Assembly (NCBI GenBank): GCA_023300125.1
Contig: JALZVY010000175.1
Location: forward strand, 1-48,660
Source: Phycisphaera sp.
Lineage (GTDB): Bacteria > Planctomycetota > Phycisphaerae > Phycisphaerales > Phycisphaeraceae
Direction: 5' to 3'
Length of the DNA: 48,660 bases
The notes under the pieces are model-generated. The model was not told the origin of the DNA. It saw only the letters and a program-made list of their open reading frames with translations, and did not search any database. Below are positions 41,123 to 48,660 of this stretch, piece after piece. The position numbers and the translations under genes are program-made. Position 1 is the stretch's first letter. Each line of letters opens with the position of its first letter.

Positions 41123-42682
41123 TTAGATCTTCTCGGGGTAACGGGCACGCAAGTCCGCAGCAGCCTGGGCGCGGCCGGTGGCTTCGAGGCGGGCCAGATA
41201 CACGCCAAGGCTCAGCGGCTCGCCCTCGATGCCGTGGCGTGTGTGTTCGGGGCCGCCTTCTCGCAGCACGGTGTACATCGGGTCCACCGCGTCGCTGCAA
41301 TCACGCACGACCGTGGCCATGGCTTGGTCGTGCCATTCCATCAATCGGTAGACCGCGTCGCGGACCACCTGGGGGTGCTCTTCCGCGAGGTTGTGTTGTT
41401 CGTGCGGGTCGCTGGCCAGGTCGTAGAGCATGTGCTTGGGGAAAGGGTGCAGCCCGTCGTGGTAAGTGCGGATGTAAAGCCAGCTGCGACCGCCTTCATC
41501 GAAGCGCACCGAACGCTGGCACACGTGGGCGCACTGCGAGAGGATCAGTTCGTCGCGACCTTCCGTGGGCAGGTTGGCGTCGGATGCCCCGGCCAGCACG
41601 CCGGCGTAGCTCTGCCCGTCCCAGACTGCGGGGGCGCCTGTGGACTCAGCGGCCTTGTCCGCAGACTCGCGGTCGATCAACTCCAAGCAGGTCGGGGGCC
41701 AGTCCAGGTGGTAATGGAGGTTGGTGTCCGCGGTGCCTGCTGCGGCTTCTGCGGCCTCGCCGGGCCATTTGACGATCATCGGGATGTGGCAGGTGCCTTG
41801 GTCTGCGGTGCCGTGTTCGCCGTAGATGCCCATGTCGCCTTGGTTTTCGCCGTGATCGGCGGAGATGATCACCGCGGTGTCTTCCCAGACGCCCGCGGCG
41901 CGCAAGCGGTCAAACAGGCGTCCCACGGCGTCGTCGACATAACGGACCGCGGTGTCGTAACCGTCGATCCATTTTTTGAGTGACGCCTGATCGGTGATGC
42001 GAGCGGGTGTGCGGGGGTAGTTGACGGTGTCGCTGTCTTCGTACATGCCCAGGTCTTGGGCGCTGTGGGGCCCGCCGCGCTGCACATGCTTGGCGATGAC
42101 GTCGTCGGTGAACCATTCACTCACCGGATCATCGGCGAAGGGGTTTCCGTAGCCCTCGGGGGTGCGGTAGGGCGTGTGGATATCCCAAAAGTTCAGGTGC
42201 AGGTACCAGTTGTCGTTGGCGGCGTTGGCCGTGAGCCAGCGGTCCAAGACTGGCTCAACCCGCTCAACGGGTTCGTGGCCGCACATGCCGGTGTTGTGGA
42301 TCTCGCTGAAACCCGCGTAGTACTGGTGGGCGGCGTGCCGCTGGCCAAAGGGCGAGATCATGGCGGTGTGGTAACCGCGTTTTTGAAGTTGGCGTGGGAA
42401 GCTGTCGTCTTCGTAGGTGGAGCTGAAGCCGCGTTCGGGGCCCTGGCGTTTGGGGTCGGCTGCGGTGCCCCCGTGTCCCACAACACCGGTGTGGATGCCA
42501 AAGCGGCCTTGATACAAGGCTGTGCGCGAAGGCAGGCACGGTGCGTCGGAGCAGTAGACGTTGTCAAAACGCACGGCGCGGTCTGCGAGCGCGTCGATGA
42601 CAGGAGAGGTGTTGCGGTGGTATCCATAACAACTCAGATGAGAGGGGTTTAGTGCGTCTAGGTCGAGGTATAAAATGCGCAT
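41123..42682 (-). CDS. Type I formylglycine-dependent sulfatase
   Basis: A 519-residue alkaline-phosphatase-fold sulfatase. The N-terminal metal site is in ILYLDLDALNPSHLSCYGY, and the formylglycine motif CLPSRTALYQGR (CxPSR) is intact, so Cys would be oxidised by a sulfatase-maturing enzyme. FWDIHTPYRTPEGYG, IISADHGENQGDMGIYGEHG and WLYIRTYHDGLHPFPKHMLYDL are further family segments. There is no signal peptide, unlike most glycan sulfatases, so the enzyme may act in the cytoplasm on imported sulfated sugars, for example fucose sulfate. ATG 42682 has no clear Shine-Dalgarno sequence. It is convergent with the fucosidase operon and divergent from the ABC operon. Confidence 0.94.
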   Translation of the reverse strand: MRILYLDLDALNPSHLSCYGYHRNTSPVIDALADRAVRFDNVYCSDAPCLPSRTALYQGRFGIHTGVVGHGGTAADPKRQGPERGFSSTYEDDSFPRQLQKRGYHTAMISPFGQRHAAHQYYAGFSEIHNTGMCGHEPVERVEPVLDRWLTANAANDNWYLHLNFWDIHTPYRTPEGYGNPFADDPVSEWFTDDVIAKHVQRGGPHSAQDLGMYEDSDTVNYPRTPARITDQASLKKWIDGYDTAVRYVDDAVGRLFDRLRAAGVWEDTAVIISADHGENQGDMGIYGEHGTADQGTCHIPMIVKWPGEAAEAAAGTADTNLHYHLDWPPTCLELIDRESADKAAESTGAPAVWDGQSYAGVLAGASDANLPTEGRDELILSQCAHVCQRSVRFDEGGRSWLYIRTYHDGLHPFPKHMLYDLASDPHEQHNLAEEHPQVVRDAVYRLMEWHDQAMATVVRDCSDAVDPMYTVLREGGPEHTRHGIEGEPLSLGVYLARLEATGRAQAAADLRARYPEKI

Positions 42683-42753
42683 GAGCAGAAAAATCCGGGG
42701 AAGCAGGAGGCAACAGAGACTCCAGTTTAGAGAAAATATGTTTTATACAGGGT

Positions 42754-42759
42754 TATAAT
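42754..42759 (+). promoter_or_regulatory. Possible -10 element in AT-rich divergent spacer
   Basis: A perfect TATAAT lies in an AT-rich patch (42725-42772) between the sulfatase and the ABC operon. No convincing -35 box is found at standard spacing. A small hairpin CCCC-TGTGAC-GGGG followed by AGATTTTT lies at 42834-42855 in what would be the leader of the ABC operon and could be an attenuator. Confidence 0.35.
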
Positions 42760-42948
42760 CTTTGCATTGCATCATCTTACGTGGGACTTGACTGGGGCGC
42801 TTGTATGAGCGAGACTTCTACGCTCTCTAGACGCCCCTGTGACGGGGAGATTTTTGAGACGTTGTGTTCTGCGACGTCGCCCAACCCATGCGGGGGGTAA
42901 ATCGCAGATGGGTATTCTTTCGCACTTCATTTCGTAGAGGACGTGTAG

Positions 42949-43737
42949 ATGGCGGCTTCGCCTTTGATTCAAGCCCGTTCGCTGGTCAAGCAGTTCGGCT
43001 CGTTTCGAGCCGTGGATGACGTTGATTTGCAGGTTTTTCCCGGAGAGGTCGTGGGCTTTTTGGGACCCAACGGCGCGGGCAAAACGACCACCATGCGCAT
43101 GGTGACGGGGTACCTCATGCCCACCTCAGGTACGGCCAGCTTGGCAGGGATGGACATTGCCACGCACCCCCGAGAGGCCAAGCGGCACTTGGGCTACCTG
43201 CCCGAGGGAGCGCCGGCTTACCCGGACATGCGGGTGGAAGAGTTTTTGAGATTTGTCGCCCGGGCCCGAGGGCTACGGGGTGCGGAGGTGCGGGCCGGGG
43301 TAAACCGCGCATCGGATCTGCTGGAGTTGGGCAAGGTGCGACGCCAGACGGTTGAAACCTTAAGCAAGGGCTTCAAACGTCGCGTGGGCTTTGCCCAGGC
43401 GCTGCTGCACGACCCGTCGATCTTGATTCTGGACGAACCCACCGACGGTCTGGACCCGAATCAAAAGCACGAGGTGCGGGGGCTGATCCGACGGATGGGT
43501 GAAGAAGGTGGCAAGGCGATTGTGCTTTCCACGCACATCCTTGAAGAAGTCGAGGCTGTCTGTAACCGGGCAGTGGTCATCCACCGAGGCAAGACCGTGT
43601 TTGACGGTACCCCCGAGGCGCTCGATCAACGTGCCCCGGCCAAGGTGACCCGAAATCGGCTGGATCACGTGTTCCGTGAGCTCACCCAGGACCAAGCCCC
43701 GCAAGCCGGGAACAAAGACGACGAGGTGGCAGCATGA
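42949..43737 (+). CDS. ABC transporter ATPase (GldA-like)
   Basis: A 262-residue ABC ATPase. Walker A is GPNGAGKTT (about residues 40-48), the signature region is ETLSKGFKRRVGFAQAL, Walker B is SILILDEPTDGLDPNQ and the H-loop His is in VLSTHILEEVEAVC. The SKGFKRRV signature form is normal for the GldA/multidrug-exporter group. It powers the permease and auxiliary proteins encoded next. The start ATG 42949 is preceded by AGAGGA. Its stop overlaps the next start (ATGA). In gliding bacteroidetes GldA-GldF-GldG are linked to motility; in planctomycetes the same gene set is widespread and its cargo is unknown. Confidence 0.95.
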   Translation: MAASPLIQARSLVKQFGSFRAVDDVDLQVFPGEVVGFLGPNGAGKTTTMRMVTGYLMPTSGTASLAGMDIATHPREAKRHLGYLPEGAPAYPDMRVEEFLRFVARARGLRGAEVRAGVNRASDLLELGKVRRQTVETLSKGFKRRVGFAQALLHDPSILILDEPTDGLDPNQKHEVRGLIRRMGEEGGKAIVLSTHILEEVEAVCNRAVVIHRGKTVFDGTPEALDQRAPAKVTRNRLDHVFRELTQDQAPQAGNKDDEVAA

Positions 43738-44519
43738 GCACCGCAACAACCCCCAGGCAGGTGACCGAGGTTCCTTTTTGGTTTGGAACCGCCACGATTT
43801 TTCGGCGTGAGTTTCTTGCCTTCTTCACCACACCTGTGGCGGCCATCTTCATGGTCATCTTTTTGGTGATGTCAGGGGTGATGACCTTCAATGTGAGCCG
43901 GCTGGTGGATCCGCAAGGACAGGCCGCGCTGCGAGGATTCTTTAACTGGCACCCGTGGCTGTACCTGTTTTTGGTGCCTGCCTTGAGTATGCGTTTGTGG
44001 GCCGACGAACACCGGCTTGGCACACTCGAACTCTTGACCACGCTGCCGTTGTCGATGATGGATCTGGTGTTGGGTAAGTTTCTGGCGGCGTGGGCCTTCG
44101 CGTCGGTGGTCTTGGCAATGACTTTTCCGGTGTGGTTGACGGTGTCTTACCTTGGCGATCCGGATCATGGTGTGATCGCTGCGGGCTACGTGGGCAGCGT
44201 ACTGCTGGCCGGGGGTTTCCTGGCCGTGGGCAGCGCGGTTTCGGCGAGCAGCCATAACCAGGTGGTCGCTTTCGTGGTTTCGGTGGCGGCCTGCTTTTTC
44301 TTATTGCTGACCGGCTGGGGTCCGGTGCAGTCGTTTTTTAAAGGCTGGTTACCCCCTGCGTTGTCGGATCTGTTGGCCGCGATCAGCTTTTTGAGTCACT
44401 TCGTGGATTCGTTTGTGCGTGGCGTCATCGACGCCCGAGATCTGGTGTTTTTCGCAACGGTGATCGCCGCGGGGCTTTGGATTACCGGTTTGTTGTTACA
44501 AGGTAAAAGACGTCGCTAA
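43734..44519 (+). CDS. ABC transporter permease (GldF-like)
   Basis: A 261-residue integral membrane protein with about six helices. It begins with an amphipathic stretch (FGTATIFRREFLAFFTTPVAAI) typical of ABC-2 permeases, then VIFLVMSGVMTFNV, WLYLFLVPALSMRLWADEHRLGTLELLTTLPLS (split here as WLYLFLVPALSMRLWADE and GTLELLTTLPLS), and further helices ending IAAGLWITGLLLQGK. ADExxxGTxExLxTxPxS is a hallmark of GldF/ABC-2 permeases. ATG 43734 overlaps the ATPase stop by four bases, so the two subunits are made together. It forms the membrane pore with the ATPase upstream and the GldG-like protein downstream. Confidence 0.94.
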   Translation: MSTATTPRQVTEVPFWFGTATIFRREFLAFFTTPVAAIFMVIFLVMSGVMTFNVSRLVDPQGQAALRGFFNWHPWLYLFLVPALSMRLWADEHRLGTLELLTTLPLSMMDLVLGKFLAAWAFASVVLAMTFPVWLTVSYLGDPDHGVIAAGYVGSVLLAGGFLAVGSAVSASSHNQVVAFVVSVAACFFLLLTGWGPVQSFFKGWLPPALSDLLAAISFLSHFVDSFVRGVIDARDLVFFATVIAAGLWITGLLLQGKRRR

Positions 44520-44576
44520 CGCAGTGTTGTCTGCTTTGTAGCGTTCGCGTGTGTACACGCTTGAGGTATGGAACTG

Positions 44577-46580
44577 ATGTCTAAAAGTGATTCTCGCCCT
44601 GGTCCTGGTTCCGTCCTTACGGACGTGGTGTCCCCTCCAAAACGCCGCCCGAAAATAATCGGGCTGGGTGTGATCGCGGTAGGGTTGCTGGTGGTTTTGG
44701 TGAATGCCTTAGCGGGCAGCACGCTGCGGTCGGTTCGCATCGACCTCACCGAAGAAAAGCTTTACTCGCTCTCGCCGGCCGTGGGATCGTTCTTAAAGGG
44801 GATCGAGGAGCCGATACAAGTCCAGTTGTTTATCTCGCGCGGGTCGTTGAGTAACCTGCCTCAGTACCGGGCGTACGCGACGCGGGTTGAAGAGTTTTTG
44901 ACCGAGATGGAGCGTGTCTCGGACGGCAATCTCCAGCTGACCGTGTTGAACCCCGAGCCGTACAGCGAAGCAGAAGACCTGGCTCGGACCCTCGGCCTCG
45001 AGCAAGTCAACAGCGGCCAGATCGGCCAGACGTTGGTGTTGGGACTGATGCTAAGCAACACGGTGGATCAGCGTGAGGTGATGCCGTTTTTGGATCCCGC
45101 TCAAGAGCCCACGCTGGAATATGACTTGATGCGTGCCATCAGTGGCCTGGCTCGTCCCGAGAAGCCCCGTGTGGGCTTGATTTCTCCGCTGGAAATGGCG
45201 GGCAAGGCCGGCCCGCGGAAGCGGCCCCAAGAAGGCCGCCCTCCGCATGCGGCGTACCTGCAGATGCAACAGATATTCAGCGTTCAAACCATCGATCGCC
45301 TCGCCGATGAACTGCCAGAGGACTTGGACGCGTTGGTGATGGTGCACCCCGCGGGGCTAACGGACGGCCTGTTACACAGCATCGATGCCTATGTTCACCA
45401 GGGCGGGAAGCTGGTGCTATTTTACGATCCGCAGCATGAATCGCTCCCCACGGCTACCCCTGGAACACCGCGGATTCCTGTCACCTCAGACGTGGGAGAC
45501 CTGCTGGAGGCTTGGGGTGTGAGCGTGAATCACGAAGAGGTCGTGGCGGATCCGACGTACGCCCAGCGCATTCAAACCCAAGGCGGAGGATCGTCAGGGG
45601 CGCCCATGCTTAGTTGGTTAGGGCTCAGCTCAGAAGCCATGTCAGATGACACGCCGATCACACGCTCTCTTCGGTTTGTGATTTTGGCCTCGGCGGGTCG
45701 CATTGCGCGACTCGACACCGCTTCCCAATCATTGGTGATTACCCCACTTTTTGAGAGCTCCACCGAGTCAGGGTTGGTGGACAGCATCACCACGGGGAAG
45801 TTCGGCGATCCCCAGGCCATTATGAGCGATCACTCGCCCAGCGGAGAGCGCTATGTGATGGCTGCGCGGCTGACCGGTCCGGTGGAGCGGGCGTATCCCA
45901 AGCCGCGGATAGATGCAGACGCCGAGATCTCAACCGACGCGCCAGATGCAATGGGTGACAACGCCACAGAATCTTCTGACCAGCCGGGAGACGAGCCCGC
46001 GGCTGAGCCTGTTCAAGATTTGCCGCCGGGGAAAGATGCCGACATCGTGTTAGTCGCCGATGCGGACATGCTCGCGGACCGCTTCTGGATTCAGGAGAGT
46101 TATCGCGGTCCGCAACCCGTCGCGGACAACGGGGCATTCTTGCTGAGTACACTTGAAGTTCTTACCGGTAACCCGGTACTCTCGGGGCTGCGTCCCCGGG
46201 CCGCGTCGCGCCGCCCCTTCACCCGGATCGAAAAACTGCAACGCGAAGCCGAAGCTGAGTTTCTATCCGAGGTGGAGAGGCTTCAAGACGAAGTGAAGAA
46301 CACCGAGCAGCGACTAAACCAGTTGCTTCAACAAGCCCCCTCTGATAACCAGACCTTGACGCTTAACTCTGAGCAGCAGGCCGAGATCGAAAAGCTGCAA
46401 GATCAGAGACTCGCGACGCGAAAGGCCCTCCGCGTCGCGCAGTACGAGTTGAGTCGTAGCATCGACCGTCTTGGGCAGGTCCTCATGTTAATCAACGTGG
46501 TTGCTTGGCCCGCACTGATATCGCTGATTTTGGCAGCCGGGCTGGCTTTGCGTTGGAAACGCAGCCGTGCTCTTGATTGA
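44577..46580 (+). CDS. GldG-like ABC auxiliary protein
   Basis: A 667-residue membrane-anchored protein. One N-terminal helix (GLGVIAVGLLVVLVNALAG) is followed by VRIDLTEEKLYSLSPAVGSFL, the signature opening of the GldG/ABC-type uncharacterised auxiliary domain, then VQLFISRGSLSNLPQYRAYA and a large periplasmic domain including LDALVMVHPAGLTDGLLHSIDAYVHQGGKL segments (quoted in part). An acidic Ser/Asp/Glu linker lies around residues 450-490, and a C-terminal coiled coil (QREAEAEFLSEVERLQDEV and EQRLNQLLQQ) precedes a final helix. The start ATG 44577 has GAGG ten bases upstream; ATG 44568 is in frame. It probably couples the ABC pair to an extracytoplasmic target. Confidence 0.92.
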   Translation: MSKSDSRPGPGSVLTDVVSPPKRRPKIIGLGVIAVGLLVVLVNALAGSTLRSVRIDLTEEKLYSLSPAVGSFLKGIEEPIQVQLFISRGSLSNLPQYRAYATRVEEFLTEMERVSDGNLQLTVLNPEPYSEAEDLARTLGLEQVNSGQIGQTLVLGLMLSNTVDQREVMPFLDPAQEPTLEYDLMRAISGLARPEKPRVGLISPLEMAGKAGPRKRPQEGRPPHAAYLQMQQIFSVQTIDRLADELPEDLDALVMVHPAGLTDGLLHSIDAYVHQGGKLVLFYDPQHESLPTATPGTPRIPVTSDVGDLLEAWGVSVNHEEVVADPTYAQRIQTQGGGSSGAPMLSWLGLSSEAMSDDTPITRSLRFVILASAGRIARLDTASQSLVITPLFESSTESGLVDSITTGKFGDPQAIMSDHSPSGERYVMAARLTGPVERAYPKPRIDADAEISTDAPDAMGDNATESSDQPGDEPAAEPVQDLPPGKDADIVLVADADMLADRFWIQESYRGPQPVADNGAFLLSTLEVLTGNPVLSGLRPRAASRRPFTRIEKLQREAEAEFLSEVERLQDEVKNTEQRLNQLLQQAPSDNQTLTLNSEQQAEIEKLQDQRLATRKALRVAQYELSRSIDRLGQVLMLINVVAWPALISLILAAGLALRWKRSRALD

Positions 46581-46639
46581 AACCAGACCCGTGACTGATT
46601 GATCTTTGTTTCCTGCTTGTTTGCCTGTGGAGCTTCCGG

Positions 46640-47800
46640 ATGTCCCCCCGCACTCTTCTTATTGTTGTTGCACTTGTTGTCGCCACCGCTGGATGCTGGG
46701 GTCTTACGCATGGATCGTCCAGCGTGCCTTCGAACCACAACACGCTTGAAGGCCAAGCCTTGGTTCCTGGCCTTGATCAGATGGAGGAAATCACCCGTCT
46801 GGCCATCACCCGTGGTGTAGATACCGCGACGGTTGACTTGGAAGATGGGGTGTGGCGCTGCGACGACGGGGCAGGGGGATTCCCGTTGGATCCCACCAAA
46901 ATCTCAGACCTGGTGCGTACCGTCGCCCGCTTTACCTCCGACCAACTTCGGACCGGCACCGCGTCGCACCACAAGATCGTGAACCTGAATTGGCCCGATC
47001 CGAGCGGTAAGGCGCGGCGGTTAACGGTCTATGCTGGCCAGGACATCGCAGCGGACCTGATCTTGGGCAAGTACCGCGAGGCGCCTGAACCCAGTACGTA
47101 CGTTCGCTTGGCCGGCTCTGATCAAACCTATCTGTGCCGGGGCAGCGTCAGAGGGGACACCGATGTACCGACGTGGATCCCGGATGCCGCGCCTCGTATC
47201 CTCGAAGATGAAATCGCGTGGATTATGCATGATGGCGTGAAGCTTGAGCCAGACGACACCGTGTTGTCCGAGTCTGCCACGACGGACAGTGACAGTCAGG
47301 AGGCAGATCAGGCCGAATCGGACCAGGTGGATTCGGTCGAGAACCACGATCCACCGCCAAGCCCCGAACCCGCGTGGTCTGTGACGCTCATGGATCCAGA
47401 GCTTGCAGATCGCTGGACCGAAAAGGAGCGCAGTGAGGCGCGTAACATATTGCCCAGCTGGATGACCACCTTGAACGTCGAAAAAGTGGAACCTTGGACT
47501 CCGCGCCCTTCAGACGCCTTGGATGACATTCATATCACTTACGGCCTGAAGTCTGGCGGTGCGATAGAGGTCACGTCTTACCGCGACGATGACGACAAAC
47601 GCTGGATACGTTTGTTGGCTGTGGATGGTCAGACGGTTGAAGCCACGTCGGATGTCGCTGCCGCTGCGTCTGCCCACGCTCGCACCGGAGCTTACGCGAT
47701 GCGTGTGCCTTTCTTCTCCTTTTACGGCCTAGACAAATTGGTGCAAATACCGGACGAACTCGCCGAACCCGAAGAATCGGGTGATGGCGAAGGGCAATGA
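46640..47800 (+). CDS. DUF4340-type protein of the Gld-like ABC operon
   Basis: A 386-residue protein with an N-terminal membrane segment (TLLIVVALVVATAGCWG); the GC after a hydrophobic run could also be a lipobox. The body starts with ITRLAITRGVDTATVDLEDGVWRC, the typical strand pair of DUF4340, followed by FPLDPTKISDLVRTVARF and LILGKYREAPEPSTYVRL. A disordered acidic stretch (about residues 212-247, rich in Asp, Ser, Glu) splits it from a second beta-rich part. DUF4340 proteins regularly follow GldG genes in planctomycetes and proteobacteria and are thought to be extracytoplasmic partners. It is 59 bases after the GldG-like gene on the same strand, so it is the fourth gene of the operon. 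Confidence 0.88.
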   Translation: MSPRTLLIVVALVVATAGCWGLTHGSSSVPSNHNTLEGQALVPGLDQMEEITRLAITRGVDTATVDLEDGVWRCDDGAGGFPLDPTKISDLVRTVARFTSDQLRTGTASHHKIVNLNWPDPSGKARRLTVYAGQDIAADLILGKYREAPEPSTYVRLAGSDQTYLCRGSVRGDTDVPTWIPDAAPRILEDEIAWIMHDGVKLEPDDTVLSESATTDSDSQEADQAESDQVDSVENHDPPPSPEPAWSVTLMDPELADRWTEKERSEARNILPSWMTTLNVEKVEPWTPRPSDALDDIHITYGLKSGGAIEVTSYRDDDDKRWIRLLAVDGQTVEATSDVAAAASAHARTGAYAMRVPFFSFYGLDKLVQIPDELAEPEESGDGEGQ

Positions 47801-47870
47801 TCAAGGCGCCGGGCGTTCTCACCCCGGTCGTCTGAGCGCTAAAAAACACAGACTCCGGGGCATCAGGCGT

Positions 47871-48233
47871 TCACGATTTGAGGCCAACTGAGGTGTTCCA
47901 CTCACGCGTGTCGGCTGGCAACCACCGACGGGTCACCCGGGGCAGATCACCGGTGAGTTGCTGTGGGGTTTTGTGGTCATGCATCGGGGGCTTTCGGTCT
48001 GGCGGGGGTTGAGGGCTGTCGAACATCAGATCGAAGCCCCGACGCGGCAAAGAGGTGGCCAACCGTTGAAGGGGATCGATAATCTCGACGTCCGTCTGAC
48101 GCGGGGAGTGGTGCCAGTGGCAGCCTTGGCTCGTCGAACAACCGCGTACGACGGGGTGACGTGTGAAATTTTGTCGGTGGTGATCCCAGAGCAATCTCAC
48201 CGCGGTCTCTAGTCCTGACCGCAGAATCAACAC
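47871..48233 (-). pseudogene. IS3-family OrfB N-terminal fragment (degenerate)
   Basis: The frame reads GCSTSQGCHWHHSPRQTDVE then IIDPLQRLATSLPRRGFDLM, which follows the order of IS3 OrfB (Ser-rich SRxxYY helix, then the xxPRxGYR region), and then a stretch matching the NHKRVYR/LNLRRKxRRRLP part in spacing (HDHKTPQQLTGDLPRVTRR, WLPADTREW). It stops shortly after, before any DDE residue. Similarity is weak residue by residue, so identification rests on order and on the OrfA remnant directly upstream. Confidence 0.45.
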
Positions 48234-48494
48234 AGAATTGCGAGGGCTTGTTTCGTGACCAAAATCTTCATCTGAGACGCGGCGTGAATCTTCTTGAGCC
48301 GCGCCTTCTGAACTTCGAGCTTATTAATTCCCTTGAGCATCGAAGCGTCTATACCGCCGTACTTGCTACGCCACGCGTTGGTATGTGGGGGCTCCACTTC
48401 CGTAAGTGCGACAGATGCCGGCGATTTTTAACCCGCCTTCCTGCTGTTTGAGGATGGCGACGATCTGACACTCACGGGAATTGCTGGGCGGCAT
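48227..48494 (-). pseudogene. IS3-family OrfA (IS911-type), frameshifted
   Basis: From ATG 48494 the frame reads RECQIVAILKQQEGGLKIAG and ICRTYGSGAPTYQR, the standard OrfA helix-turn-helix (QIVAILKxxExGxxVAxICRxxGISxxTYYxW), then hits a stop at about 48366. In another frame the expected continuation appears: WRSKYGGIDASMLKGINKLE, QKARLKKI and LVTKQALAIL, the WRxKYGGMxxSEAKRLKxLE leucine-zipper part, ending at TGA 48227-48229. Together the pieces give the normal length of about 89 codons with one frameshift near 48370. Confidence 0.8.
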
Positions 48495-48660
48495 GTGGGG
48501 TCTCCTGGGGGCAGGGCGAGTTTGGGAGGATCCTCTACTTGCGGCGGGATCGCGAGATGCGTGGGCTGATGAAACAGGGATGACCCATCGCCCCGGAACG
48601 GGCGACCAGACGCTGCTCGGCAGCAGATAAACGCGGTGGTGATGTAAAAAAAGGCCGCGG

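Larger units (their letters stand above)
47871..48494 (-). mobile_element. Decayed IS3-family insertion sequence remnant
   Basis: A minus-strand pair of frames corresponds to OrfA and the beginning of OrfB of an IS3-family element. OrfA is frameshifted and OrfB ends before the catalytic DDE core, so the element cannot move. Terminal inverted repeats were not found. It lies just after the DUF4340 operon. Confidence 0.65.

Noticed and set aside
43370-43390. Apparently degenerate ABC signature (SKGFKRRV in place of LSGGQ)
   Set aside because: This form is normal for GldA-like and related exporter ATPases, so it is not an anomaly.
1-48660. CRISPR arrays, rRNA genes, replication origin, prophage genes
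   Set aside because: No regularly spaced repeats, rRNA-like segments, DnaA-box clusters or phage structural genes were seen on reading both strands.

Overview
The window is high-GC bacterial DNA and reads as a member of the Planctomycetota, most likely class Phycisphaerae. The signs are PEP-CTERM proteins, H-X9-DG pseudopilin-like proteins, a DUF1080 protein, MqnA of the futalosine menaquinone route, an unusual sigma-like regulator, and a large fucose/polysaccharide locus with sodium-symporter uptake and a sulfatase (a marine, algal-glycan lifestyle). This placement is inferred from gene content only.

Region 1 (1-7047, all minus strand) is the most unusual part. A four-gene cassette occurs twice in tandem: Fur/Zur-like regulator, small His/Cys-bearing membrane protein, H-X9-DG pseudopilin, PEP-CTERM secreted protein. 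Copy 2 (2569-4907) has a full-length regulator. Copy 1 (1-2292) has a regulator cut off right after the DNA-binding domain. Both regulators have a Fur/Zur-type inverted repeat directly against the start codon, overlapping a promoter with a TTGACA -35 box. A P1B-type heavy-metal ATPase with a His-rich segment lies upstream. A zinc-homeostasis system with surface-displayed parts is the simplest reading.

Region 2 (7113-22660) is mostly housekeeping: a YfcE-like phosphodiesterase, trpC, a DUF1080 protein, a PhnP-like MBL hydrolase, mqnA coupled to a sigma-like/HTH protein, an NtrC-type activator, ispF, a peptide deformylase, tRNA-Arg(CCG), rlmN, a zincin, a HEAT/TPR protein, a carboxypeptidase Taq and a GH113-like hydrolase.

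Region 3 (22720-42682) is a fucose-glycan utilisation locus. It holds GH95 and GH29 fucosidases, a rhamnose/fucose-type mutarotase, a FucI-like isomerase translationally coupled to a class II aldolase, an esterase-like hydrolase whose signal peptide is broken by a stop codon, a LacI regulator, an SSS symporter with a large Ala-rich insertion, a heparinase II/III-type lyase, a beta-helix protein, a DUF6250-like lipoprotein and a sulfatase without a signal peptide. No sugar kinase is visible.

Region 4 (42949-47800) is a GldA/GldF/GldG-like ABC operon ending in a DUF4340 protein. The window closes with a decayed IS3-family element (47871-48494).
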